64,000 nucleotides of DNA from Acanthochlamys bracteata (taxonomy: Eukaryota; Streptophyta; Magnoliopsida; Pandanales; Velloziaceae): the NCBI GenBank assembly GCA_019914995.1, contig CM034140.1:3844001-3908000 (forward strand), in the 5' to 3' direction. Shown piece after piece: positions 22,289 to 33,288 of the stretch. The notes below the pieces were generated by a model, which saw only the letters and a program-made list of their open reading frames with translations, was not told the origin of the DNA and did not search any database. Each line of letters opens with the position of its first letter. Position 1 is the stretch's first letter. Position numbers and translations under genes: made by a program.

Positions 22289-24123
22289 CTATGTTGAGCT
22301 CCAAAGGTTGGCATATTGCTCTGAAATTTGGCTCTGCTGCTGCATGTTGGAGGTTGGGATGTAGTACTCCTGATTTGAGATGCCAAGACTTGGGACTGAT
22401 GCAACTCCTATGAGAGTACCCTGTAGGTCATCAAGATTCATGTCCATAAACCAGTCGTTCTCTTCTTTCTTTTGCTGGTAAAATGATGGTATGCTGCTAC
22501 TATTGATGCCTCTCAATGTCGTTCCTTGATTACAGAGATGACTTTGGTATGCTTCTCGCTGATAAATATCATCTATTGCAGCAGGGTATGTATCATTCTC
22601 GATGTCTGAATCGTTAATCCTGAAACTATCTGATACAGTGTCATCATTTACTTCCAACAAATGAATAGTTTCTCTGAAGGAAGTTCCGATCTTCCGCTGC
22701 TGCAGCTTCTCCCAAAAATTCTTCTTATTGTATAGCCGACACAGAACCCAGTCATCTAGCTGTTGCATGAATCATTAATCAAATGAGCATGACCTGTATT
22801 CATCTACTAAATGTTTTTTCTGAAAAAAAGTACTAACTAGTTTTGGTGCTCTTACCCTCTGGCTCCTTTTCTTGTTGACAGGATGGCTACTTTCTGCAAT
22901 GCGGTACTCGTGCATGATCCAGTCAGTCTTGACTCCCCTGGGTGCCTTTCCGGAATAAAAGACCAATGCCTTCTTGATTCCAAGAGCTCGAAGGCTGCCC
23001 TTGGGTGAGACGAGCTTGTCTGCACCTGTTGCTTTCCAGTAACCATTACCAGCAGCCCTGTTTGGCCTGGAGCCGTTAGGATACTTACGGTCCCGCGGTG
23101 TGAAGAAATACCATTCTCTTTGTCCAAATAAAGCCTTTTCTGTATTGCAGTGTGAAATTTAAACATGCATCAGCACAATCATGATATTTGAAACTTGATT
23201 ATATAGAAGAAGATCAATATCAGAAACAGGGTCAATTATGACTAAGCTAATTGTTGTTGTTTTTTCTCTTTATATTTGTTTTGCAGCATCCACGAAGGAT
23301 CTTAAATAGATAGCAACACATCGGGTCTTCTACATGGTCAGTTCTCTTAACCTATCTTTTATTGAAAGCAGATTTTAGATCGTAAACTCTGAAGTAATGG
23401 AGGAAAAATCAAAACGAGAAAAATTTTATAAAAAAAAGTAATAATCAAAATTTTTAAAAAAAAAGGAGATTCAAAACGACATGCATGAATGTCAAAGCCA
23501 AGGTTTCATCGAGGATTGAAGCATGCTGTCCTTTTATTAGTGAAACCCTGAAGTAGATCAAAGAACTTTAGAACCATCTTATCTCAATCTCATCTTTAAA
23601 AGATGGGGAAAAAGAATTTAAAGCATGATTAAGTGCTAGCACTTACTTGCATGCATGTCATTTCAACTAATTAAATAACAGAAACGTGTACGAACAAATA
23701 TGCAAAATGATATTAACAGTAATCAACTCAACCTTCATTAGTCATATTTTATTAATTTGTTTTTATTTATTCCAATTATAGCGCAATACTTCCTATCATT
23801 CACAACCATAAGAAAAACAATAATTTTGTCAAAGAGAGAAAAAATAATCTAACTAGATGAGAAGAGATTCAAAACAATAACAAAAAAACTTAAAGCTGGC
23901 TGAAAATGTTTAAAAAAATAATACCTGGCAGCTCCCAAGGGTTATACTTGTAGAGATCGATCTCAGCAATGATCGTCACAGGGAGTCTCTGACATGCAAC
24001 CTTCTTGCACAGGTAGTGAACGACAAGCTCCTCATCTGTTGGGTGAAACCTGAACCCGGGCGGCAATCCCATCTCTGCTTCTGCATCCCTCTTCACTACT
24101 GCTAAACCACCATTAGTTCCCAT
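22289..24123 (-). CDS. NAC transcription factor, SNAC1/ATAF-like
   Basis: A NAC-domain DNA-binding transcription factor, nuclear. Exons on the minus strand: 23925-24123, 22856-23139 and 22760-to-22289 (acceptor AG at 22761-22760), with intron phases 1 and 0 as in most NAC genes; the spliced protein has about 317 residues. Subdomain A is [21 protein letters not shown] is [19 protein letters not shown] is [20 protein letters not shown] then [16 protein letters not shown] is [20 protein letters not shown] then IMHEYR, and E is [20 protein letters not shown]. The RDAEAE leader, the RLYNKKN.WEK junction and a C-terminal hydrophobic/acidic motif ([14 protein letters not shown]) resemble rice SNAC1 and ATAF factors, so a role in abiotic stress or ABA response is plausible by family. 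Intron 1 is long (785 bp). The gene looks intact. Confidence 0.93.
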
Positions 24124-24233
24124 CTTGATATCTCAATGGAAAACTTCTATGTTGTTGTTTTTTCTTCTTCTGTAACGCTTGTGAAGAAGATGAAAAAAGA
24201 GAAATGTGGCGACCGACTTCATGCAGCTTCAGG

Positions 24234-24246
24234 CTTATATATAAAC
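24234..24246 (-). promoter_or_regulatory. TATA box of the SNAC1-like gene
   Basis: On the minus strand GTTTATATATAAG lies about 115 bases before the ATG at 24123. Position and sequence fit a plant TATA box. Confidence 0.6.
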
Positions 24247-25404
24247 AAGGATAATAAATAAACATACGAATGAATTTGTCGCAACTCAGGAAGGAAGCTT
24301 CCTACTTTACCCGTGAGGTCAAACATATAGCAAACTGCTTGCGTCGCAACTGTTAAGGTTGTATTCATTTAATTCGTTCATTCAACCTCGAAGAAAAAAT
24401 TGGGCATTTTTTCAAAGTTAACTGAAGTATGCACATGCTTATTTACGGATTGACATTTTAGAATTTTCTTTTCGGGAAGTTGATGATAAGCAGGAAAGAT
24501 TTCATTCATCTGATATTTTTGACAATAATGAAAGCAGAATGTGATATAATTTAGAATCACATTCATATCCCTCACAACAGTGTGGATGCTCTCTAGTATT
24601 ATCAGGAATATCTCTTTTGCTAATATCTCTTTGCGAATATCTTCTCTCGTACTAGGCGGGGTTTTTGGTTTAGTGCTTCATTTATAAGGCACGTGAGGTG
24701 TTTGCTTCTTCTATTTTTTCCCTGCCGAGGTGAGGCCAGGCTACCGGGCAGCGTCATTGCAGACGTTTTATCTGCTTAGTGCGTTCTCAGTTTAGAAGTA
24801 ATTAATTAAGAGCGTGTTTGTGTACTTTTCTACACAAGAATATGTTTTAACTTTATTAATTTTTTATAAATTGTCTATAATTTTCTTCCTCCGTTTTCGT
24901 TTTAGGTACACGTATATTCAGCTTTTCATCAGCTTTTAGTTGGAATAAAAACATAAACCGAGTCAAAGGATGTAACGCACGTTTTGTAAGTATTTATAAT
25001 ATAAATTTATAAAAGTTTTTATATTTTTATAATAAATAGTTTGATTTTGCTTATATTAAAAAAATAATAATAATGTATTTTTTATAGTATATATAATAAT
25101 TTTATTTTTTAAATTTAAAAAGTCTATAAAAAATATAAAAATTTATTAAAAATATAAACTAGTTATTTATACGATAAGCAATCAGGAAGCTCTACCAATT
25201 ATTAAATTAAGTGATTATCATATTTTGTCCATACCTTGAGTTTGAAAGTATTAGGTCCAGGTGTTATCTGCATAAAAGAAGGAAAACCATATAAAAAAAA
25301 CGAGTGGGTAACAATTCACAAGTCAAGGTAAGTTTTTGGTACTACGTAGCCACCGAAATAATGTGCTGTTGAAAAAAGACGCCAGTTTTTGTAGCCATTA
25401 TAAG

Positions 25405-25632
25405 GGTGGGTTTAGTAAACTCAGTTTTTCTAAAATAAGTTAAAAAAATTAAATTAAAAATTCAAATATTTAATAAAAATAAATTAATATATTAATTTTA
25501 TATTAATAGTAAGTTTTAAAATTAAATTTTTAAAAATTATTTGCTACAAAAATTTATTTTAATTTTTTATTTACTTTATATTAAAAATAAATTTTAAAAA
25601 AATAAAATTTGGATGATAAATAAATACGCCTT
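25405..25632. repeat. AT-rich MITE-like element, family B copy
   Basis: A palindromic AT-rich block with AATATTTAATAAAAATAAATT on one side and TTATATTAAAAATAAATTTTA on the other. The right end, read inversely, is GGCGTATTTATTT, matching the left end of the copy at 27.1 kb. Confidence 0.5.
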
Positions 25633-27077
25633 AAGCATATTGTGTCAATTAGGTATTACCTCTTGGGACTAGATAAACTAGATAGAATTTGCACATCAAT
25701 TCTAATTAAATTTATATCAAACTTTGATCATATTTTATAAAGTAATAATGATTTTTATGGGTCTAATTAATGTGATTATAAATTAACACATAATAATTAA
25801 CTATTATCTCATGTATAATTTGAATCATGATATTTAATTATTTTGATATATATCATTATTTCAATCTATCTAAATTTAAAAGTAAACATGAAAATCTGGA
25901 AGGCGAAGCATGAATTTTAAGAAAAGGTTGGAAATTACAGGTCTGGCGGCGTGGAATAATCAGCGCACCTCTATGGTCCTTCGAAAAGGTTTCCTGTGAA
26001 AGTTATGATTTCTTCCAAGTTGAAAGTTCCAACTCGTTCCATCACGTGGCCTTCTTTAGGTAGTCCAACACTGGTGTAGACCTTAGCCGGGCCCGTCAAT
26101 GTGGTCTGGTGGACAATCCGAACCGTCCATCGCAGGATCAAGTCACTTTTTAAAAGTTATGGATGGATATGTTTGTCCAGTCAGGAGTCTCGGTTTGGTC
26201 TATAACTCAAGTCACGTCTATGGCAGAATCTTACTCACTAAAATATAAATCGATATTTCTATTTATTAAAAATATCAAGTGTACTTAGTTTAAAGAAAAA
26301 CAGGAATAGATATTGCCACTCCTTTTAATTACTTTGTCATATAATTGTTAGCTACCACCATTTTTAATAACTTATTACTTACATCTAGTTATCTGCTGCA
26401 TGTTATTGTTTTTTGTTTTACATTTCTACTTTTAGCATTTGAAGCTAACAATAGCAGTAGATAGCAAATGCATATTATTTGTTTCTGGTTACAGAGATAG
26501 CAACCAAAAGGCCCAGAACACTTGCTGTAAGATTGTGAATTTATGAGATAGAAAACACTTACTAACTTCCCAAATGCATTATATAACAATGACCAAATAT
26601 AATTTTGAGTAGAAAAGAATCAGTTATAATTTCTATATGTTATTTATACATTCTTTTTGTAAACAAAATATAGTATTATTTTTAAAATTATTTGAAATTC
26701 TTAAATAATTTATACATACTAAATATTATCTATCTAATAATTAATCGGTCTGATATAATCTAATAGATTGACCCGATAATCTGTCGTATAATTCGGTGAT
26801 CTAATGATCCGATAGATTTTTTGAGTCAATATCGGGATTGGGTTTGACTACTATGGCTTGAATAGTGTGTATAGTAGTGAAGTGTCCATGTTCCCAATTT
26901 CTATATAAATAAAAATAACGAAATGAAAAAAGAAAAAAATTGTATGACTGATAATGGGCTAGGCTCATGGATTAGGCTTTAATGGGCCATATTGGAGAAA
27001 TAAACGCGGCCCTACAAATTAAAGCAATCCATTTCTGATCTCTGATGAAGTGATCTTCGTGAGCTGATATTATATTT

Positions 27078-27333
27078 GGGCGCATTTATTTTGAAATAAA
27101 CATACATTTTTAAGAAGCAAGTTTAAAAATATTAAAAATTAAAAATATTTAATAAAAAATAAATTTTTATATTTATTTTGTATTAAAAGTATATTTTAAA
27201 ATTAAACTTGAAAAAATAAATTATTGATAAAAAATTATTTTAAATTATTTATTTATTTATTTTGTATTAAAAATAAGTTTGAAAATAAATTTGGTGAGTT
27301 GATAAACAAGCCATTTAAAGTTACGCAACTAAT
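27078..27333. repeat. AT-rich MITE-like element, family B copy
   Basis: It starts GGGCGCATTTATTTTGAAAT and has internal TTTAATAAAAAATAAA and TTTGTATTAAAAATAAGTTT blocks in inverse arrangement, like the copy at 25.4 kb. Confidence 0.5.
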
Positions 27334-27794
27334 CAGGTCTTGAATGACAATGGGCATGTTTAGAAGCGTGTTTTGGGTGAGTTTTCATAACACACTTCAA
27401 TAGTAGAGCTTAAAAATTATTTTTCTTTGAGTTTTAGTATTTTTTTTAATATAGATAGTATAAAAAAAATTTAAAAAATATTTTAAAATGATAAATTTAT
27501 TTCTAAAAGAAATAATTTTTTTCATAAGTTATATTTATTTCAATAATTTCTGATGAGCTTAATAGAAATAGAGCCAAGAAAAATATACGCGACAACAAAT
27601 CGTAACAATCTTCACCTTCTCATGTATAATAACATACAGGGCGTTCCAGGTTAAACCCCGACTGGACGTTGCAAACACGTTCTTTCCAAATTTTGGACAA
27701 GATAATTAGGGGTTCAAAATCAAGAGACCAGCTTGAATTGGTAATGATTTTTTCGAGCTGTAAGACAATCGCTAATAACGTGGCGTAGTATTTA

Positions 27795-28235
27795 TAAAAT
27801 AAAAAAAAAATTTTAAAAATGAATTTTATTTTTTTATTTAGAAAAATAATAAAAATAAATAATAAAAAGATTTTACTACGTAAAATCTTTTTATATTTTA
27901 AAAATTTTTAAATAAATTATCTATATATTATAAAAAGTATATTAAAAAATATATAATGAAAAAATGATAATTAGCTTGTGGAAAAAGTTTTTCCAAACTA
28001 CCCATTTTGGTTTAGCTTATCAAAAAAACAATTTTTTGATTTTTTATTTTATATTTTTCAATACATATTTATAAATATTTAAAAAAATATAAAATATAAA
28101 AAAATTTTTGTAGTGAGATTTTTTTATTACATACTTTTATTATTTTTTTTAAGATAAAAAAAAACTCATTTTAAAAAAAAATAAAACTATTTTTTATTTT
28201 AAAAATACTTTATTTTAAAAGCACTCTCACGCGCT
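27795..28235. repeat. two family A AT-rich elements in inverted orientation
   Basis: The left unit has ATTTTACTACGTAAAATC and ends near TTTCCAAACTACCC. The right unit is its inverse, with TGTAGTGAGATTTTTTTATT and an end at AAGCACTCTCACGCGC. Together they form a ~440-bp inverted pair. Confidence 0.55.
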
Positions 28236-29382
28236 TTCAAATTTGACTTCATCCAAGACAATGATTCTTCATCCAAAAGACCACCCGCACGTGCAACTCA
28301 CAAACAATACGAATCAATCCCTTAAACACAATGGAATAATTATTGACAAAATGGATGCCTTAGTTGTAGCTTCATTACCAACAAATCCACTTGATGAAGA
28401 AATCAATTCATCTTTTGAGTTGTGTGTGATGAGAAATGTTGATTTTGAATGATCATTTTAGAGATACTATATTTAACGATTTACTAAAATTTTGAGATAA
28501 TAATTTCTTTTTTCAAATATATGATTTACTTACCAATACAGATTGATGTTTATATATTTTATTTATAATCAAAAAGTGTCGTGGAAAATAAGACTCTCTT
28601 AACTACTGTAGTGAAAAAGAAAAAAGAACAACTTTGAAGTAGTTAATTGGTCAAGGGTCAAAAATTGAATTGCATTCCACTTCTTGATTTTGGCTTCGCA
28701 TCATTAGGTTCCTAAGTCTACTAATTAATGTTCATTCAAATCAATCACCTTCATACACTTCTTTAATTTGAATGAATGAAATGTTATATTGTTATCTATC
28801 TAGAAAGCAAGGATCTAAATGCTTACTTGTGGGACTCAAATTAGTAGCCAGGTATATATTCATACTTCAAGTATGTATGTGCTTTTCATTCATCTTTTCA
28901 GATATGTAGGATTATTCCAATATATCTATTTGAATGTCCAAGTGATAAATCTCCTATCACTCCAAAATATAGTGATTTTATTCTGATCAATTATATTTGT
29001 AAATCTATTGTTAGAACTAATAGTTAATCAATTAATTATTAGTAGAATTTTAAAATAAATGCTTATATTACGCAAGATAATTTATATTTAGCGTAAAAGT
29101 ACCTAAGTATTTGATTTTTTGTCAAATTTTCTCATCTATTTGCTGTCAAACTCATATGTGGTCGATTTTACTATTAGTGATAGTGTTCATAGCTAAAGAA
29201 AGCCGATTAAATACTGTGCTGCTGTTATGACTGCATCATCTTTGCAACTATTTTCAATTTTAAGTTGTATGCAAAGTCAATAATTAATTATATGTAAGAT
29301 AATTATATTTATCTATTTACATGGTTTACTTTCTATTTAGTTTGAAGAATCAAAATTCAAGAGATATAGAGGATGGTCGAGA

Positions 29383-29602
29383 GTGTTTATTAAAAAAGAG
29401 TTTTTTAAAAAAAAAATATTTTAAAAATTTTTGAAAAATAAATTTTATTTTTTTTATTTAAAAAATAATAATAATACTAATAATAAAATTTTATGACGTA
29501 AAAATTTTTTATATTTTAAAAAAATTATGTACAATATTATAGAAATTTTATTGTAAAACATAAAATAAAATTGGAGAAGAAAAAATTTTCCAAACATATC
29601 TA
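29383..29602. repeat. AT-rich MITE-like element, family A copy
   Basis: Carries AAATTTTATGACGTAAAAAT in the middle and ends near AATTTTCCAAACATATC, as do other family A copies. Confidence 0.55.
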
Positions 29603-30867
29603 TAGTGAAAGAATTTGTTGGAATAATTCCCATGGTGGTGAGAGCCAAAAACCTTTTAAAAACTTCAAGTTTAGTTAGGTGCGCATGCATTCTTCGTATT
29701 TATTATAATCTAAAGTCGAATATTTCAGAAAGTCAATAGGTTTGTTAAACTCCACGAATTCATATATATAATAATAATATTGGCATTTGTATGCGCCTTT
29801 GTCGTTGTGTTAATTATCTGAAGATGAGCACAACATTTTAGTGCACATATATCAATCAAGATAAGGTTATAACCAAAAATAACACAAAACTTTTCCTCCA
29901 ATGATGGAGTTTTTTTAAAAAAAATATTTTTAACGCATTGAAGTTTGAAAAAGTGCAGCAATTTCTCAAATACATCTTAGATATATATGGCAAGAAAAAA
30001 TAACATGAAATACTGAAATATTGGATAATGTTCGTCAGTTTTATCGTTATGAGATATTACATTGTACTAGTTTGGTTCCCTTGTATATAATATCACTCAA
30101 TATTCTCATAGGACTTTTTTATTTTCAACATCTTTGAAGCTTAGATTTTATATTAGCTTGAAAGTATATATTGCGTCATGGATGACATAGAAACGCAAGC
30201 AATAGGTACTGTACTATATATGTAATAAACTTAAAAGAGTTACGTAGTTTATTTTTGTGTATATATAACAAAATGTTTATTTTCATCAATGTCATAGGGG
30301 GCGTAAAGGCAAGAGATCCTATTGGCTAAAAAATGCACGATCATATGTGAACACAAAGGTATAATTATCACTAAGGTATTTGTTAATTTCTTGTCAATCT
30401 TCTTGACCTAATTATATTATTAAACCAATTTCGGCAACCCATCACTGTTGTCCTCCACAAATTTAGGGTAACTTCAACTGGTAACAGTCATTTCATCTGT
30501 ATCAATAAGTCTTTCAAATATTTTTTATTTTGAGTATAGTTCGTAAAGAAATTTAGTAATTTATCATGTTCTGAAACAATAACTTGATCTATTTCACACG
30601 CTAGCTAGTTCGCTTTTCGAATGCTTAATTAAGAAAACGTGTTATGAAATTCAGTTTAAATGTAGAGCCTTAACTAATGCTTAACTCTGAAATATGATGT
30701 GGGGTTGTTCACTAAAATGGTTTATTCCAACGAAACGATGACTGGGTTAATCCAATCTTATATAAAAGTTTGTTTTAAGAAAAACTCTGTACGAAAGCAA
30801 TATGTCTCTGTTCAGTTTTGGCTGCATGTACGAGTGGAGTTTCATCTCATGTATTAGAACTACTTAA

Positions 30868-31128
30868 GGGGCTGTTTGGTTCAGCTTATTTCCAACTTTA
30901 CTTTTCAATTCTCCATTTCACGTTTTTTAATATATATTTTATAAGTATATAAAAAATTTATTTAAAAATTTAGAAAGTGTAAAAAAATTTTACTGAATGA
31001 GATCTTTTTATTACATATTTTTATTATTTTTTTAGAAGTAAAAAAAATAGAGCTCGTTTTTCAAAAAAAACAAAATACTTTTCATTTCACAAAAGCTTCA
31101 TTTCATAAGCAATCCCAAACGCTTCCTA
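30868..31128. repeat. AT-rich MITE-like element, family A copy near the NAP-like gene promoter
   Basis: Begins GGGGCTGTTTGGTTCAGCTT and ends GCAATCCCAAACGCTTCC, so the ends are inverted (GTTTGG / CCAAAC). The internal AAATTTTACTGAATGAGAT block is the inverse of the family centre. It sits about 330 bases upstream of the NAC start codon. Confidence 0.6.
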
Positions 31129-31286
31129 AGTCCAGTAGCCAATATGTACGAAAATTTTCCATCGATAGAAAAAAAAAAAGTTTCTAAATTTTGGCTCATG
31201 GATTGGTTTTTGGAAAACTGTATTCTGTTTGGCTGGTAATTGTGACATTTAAAAAATTGTTTCCAATTCTACCCCCTTTCAATGCA

Positions 31287-31294
31287 TGACGTCA
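31287..31294. promoter_or_regulatory. TGACGTCA palindrome upstream of the NAP-like NAC gene
   Basis: A perfect TGACGTCA lies 163-170 bases before the ATG. This is the C-box/TGA-type bZIP site. Binding here is inferred from the motif and its position only. Confidence 0.5.
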
Positions 31295-31339
31295 TCGCTG
31301 TAGAACGTCCATATAATCAGCCATTCCTTCTCATCCCCC

Positions 31340-31362
31340 TCTCTCTCTCTCTCTCTCTTTTC
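31340..31362 (+). repeat. (CT)n tract in the leader of the NAP-like NAC gene
   Basis: About ten CT units about 95 bases before the ATG, a common 5'-leader feature of plant genes. Confidence 0.7.
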
Positions 31363-31456
31363 TAAAAGCTTTCAATCAAATCCTTCTCACAAACTATTTT
31401 CCTATTTCATATATTGAGAGCTCTGAAAGTAGGAAACTAAGTAGCAGAAGTTCAAT

Positions 31457-33288
31457 ATGTCATCAAGACCGTCGCTGCCACCGGGGTTCCGGTTTCATCC
31501 AACAGATGAAGAGTTGATCATCCATTACCTCCGTAACCGGGCATCTTCTAGGCCGTGCCCGGTTTCAATCATCGCCGAGATTGATATATATAAGTTCGAT
31601 CCATGGGACCTCCCTAGTAAGTTTTAATTTCTTTCCTTACATATCTGATAGATCATAAGAGCCCGATAGAAATAACTATATATATATCTTGTTTGCTGTA
31701 TGTGTGTGTCTGTGCAGCAAGAGCCATGTTTGGAGATAAGGAGTGGTACTTCTTCAGCCCTAGAGACCGGAAGTACCCGAACGGAGCCAGGCCGAACCGG
31801 GCAGCAGCATCAGGGTACTGGAAGGCAACGGGGACCGATAAGCCGATAATCTCTAGTGGTGTGAATGTTGGTGTTAAGAAAGCGCTTGTTTTCTACAAAG
31901 GGAAGCCACCGAAGGGGCAGAAAACTAACTGGATCATGCATGAGTACAGACTTACTGAGAACAAAAACAGCAGTAGTAGCAAGAAGTTTATGATGACTAC
32001 GATGAGGTTCAAAGATTTGTCTATGAGGGTAAGCTAGCTCTCTAATTAGTTAATCTTTTGGTAATTAAACTTTACTTAATTTGGAATCATTTTCATGACT
32101 TAATTCGTACAAAAAATTAGTAGTGATGACAATTTGCTTGTTGTTTGCGTCGAAACGGTAATATAGCAGCAGTTAATAATACAGATGCTAAAATTTAATT
32201 AAACACGCACGACAGAAGTGTTGTATCCCTACGTTACCCAGCTAGAGATCGAACGACACTTTTCGGTTGTTTTTATTTTTTTAAAGTACGTTTGAGAGTG
32301 ATTATAAAATAAAATTTTACTAAAATAAAAAATATTTTTATTTTTTCAAAAAAGAAGCTTTATTTTTTATATAAAAAATTAATAAAAATAAATAATAAAA
32401 AAATTTTACTACATAGTTTTTTTATATTTTAAAATTTTTAATTTTTTTATATATAAAAAAATATATTAAAAAGCATAAAATAAAAAAATAAAAATTACCG
32501 TTTTTTCAAACGCACCTTTAATTGTGTGTAGTCAAAAGTTGCTAAACATATATTTCACGAAATTAGCAAAAGTTAGATTAGAATAAGCTGCAAATGCTAC
32601 TATTTCTAATCAAAAAAACTCCGTTTTAATTTTTTCACTTTCGCAAATTTAAAACCTTTGGAGAAAACTTACTTCGATAATAAATTAATTTTGATAAAGT
32701 TTTGTGTTAATTTTATGATGATAGTAATCCAGCCGTTTGTGTGTGCAGCTGGATGACTGGGTACTTTGCAGAATCTATAAGAAGAACAATCACTCTCATT
32801 CATCTACAGTACCACCATTAATTTTTGAAAATCATCATCAAGACCAACTACAAGAAGACTATTCCAACATTACTGCAATAGCACCAGATTATCACCAACA
32901 ACAAGAACAGCAACAGCATCTGATGACACAGAAAAAATCCTACTTTTATTCCAAATTACTCGAAGACAACGACGTCTCAGTACTATCTCATCTACTCGAT
33001 AATCCGTACAACTTCCTGAACAATTTAGACAATCATCAGAACGATGAGCTTGTTAGTGTTCTTACAAGTTTCAGTAATCAGCAGCAGCAGCAAGTCTGTC
33101 TTGAAGTACCAGATGTGCTTTCATTTGCCGTAGCGGAGGGAAATGATCAACAGCAGCAGCAACAACAAGTGGATCATAACTTAAGAAACCAAACCGGAAT
33201 ATCTGACAGCTTTAAGAGCACCAGCAGCGGCAGCAGCAGCAACGACCTGCAGCAGCCTTTGCTAATGATGAGTTATTACCAGAAATAA
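31457..33288 (+). CDS. NAC transcription factor, NAP/NARS/ANAC047-like
   Basis: A nuclear NAC transcription factor. Exons 31457-31616, 31718-32028 and 32749-33288 have intron phases 1 and 0; the protein has about 336 residues. Subdomain A is [21 protein letters not shown] is [20 protein letters not shown] is [20 protein letters not shown] then [16 protein letters not shown] is [20 protein letters not shown] then NWIMHEYRL, and E is [16 protein letters not shown]. The C-terminal half is rich in Gln/His/Asn (poly-Q runs encoded by CAG/CAA). It keeps a FSNLLD-like activation motif ([18 protein letters not shown]) and an LLMMSYYQK tail that recall ANAC047/NARS factors. Relatives act in senescence, hyponasty or seed development; this gene's own role is inferred. 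Intron 2 (720 bp) contains an AT-rich MITE copy. The gene is intact. Confidence 0.93.
32265..32520. repeat. AT-rich MITE-like family A copy inside NAC intron 2
   Basis: Has AAAATTTTACTACATAG in the centre and ends near TTTTTTCAAACGCACC, as in other family A copies. It makes up about a third of the intron. Confidence 0.6.

Larger units (their letters stand above)
24650..31456. other. gene-free, MITE-rich intergenic region
   Basis: No coding exon is supported between the divergent SNAC1-like and NAP-like NAC genes. The stretch carries several AT-rich MITE copies (listed separately). A decayed GATCCGA-rich repeat near 26700-26870 resembles part of the hAT-type element at 39.2 kb. The open frame at 28243-28452 has no recognisable similarity. 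Confidence 0.5.

Noticed and set aside
22852-23166. A 104-codon minus-strand frame overlapping NAC exon 2
   Set aside because: It is an off-frame reading of the conserved NAC exon.
28243-28452. A 69-codon open frame between the NAC genes
   Set aside because: No splice context, no recognised motif, and it lies beside AT-rich MITE copies; probably chance.
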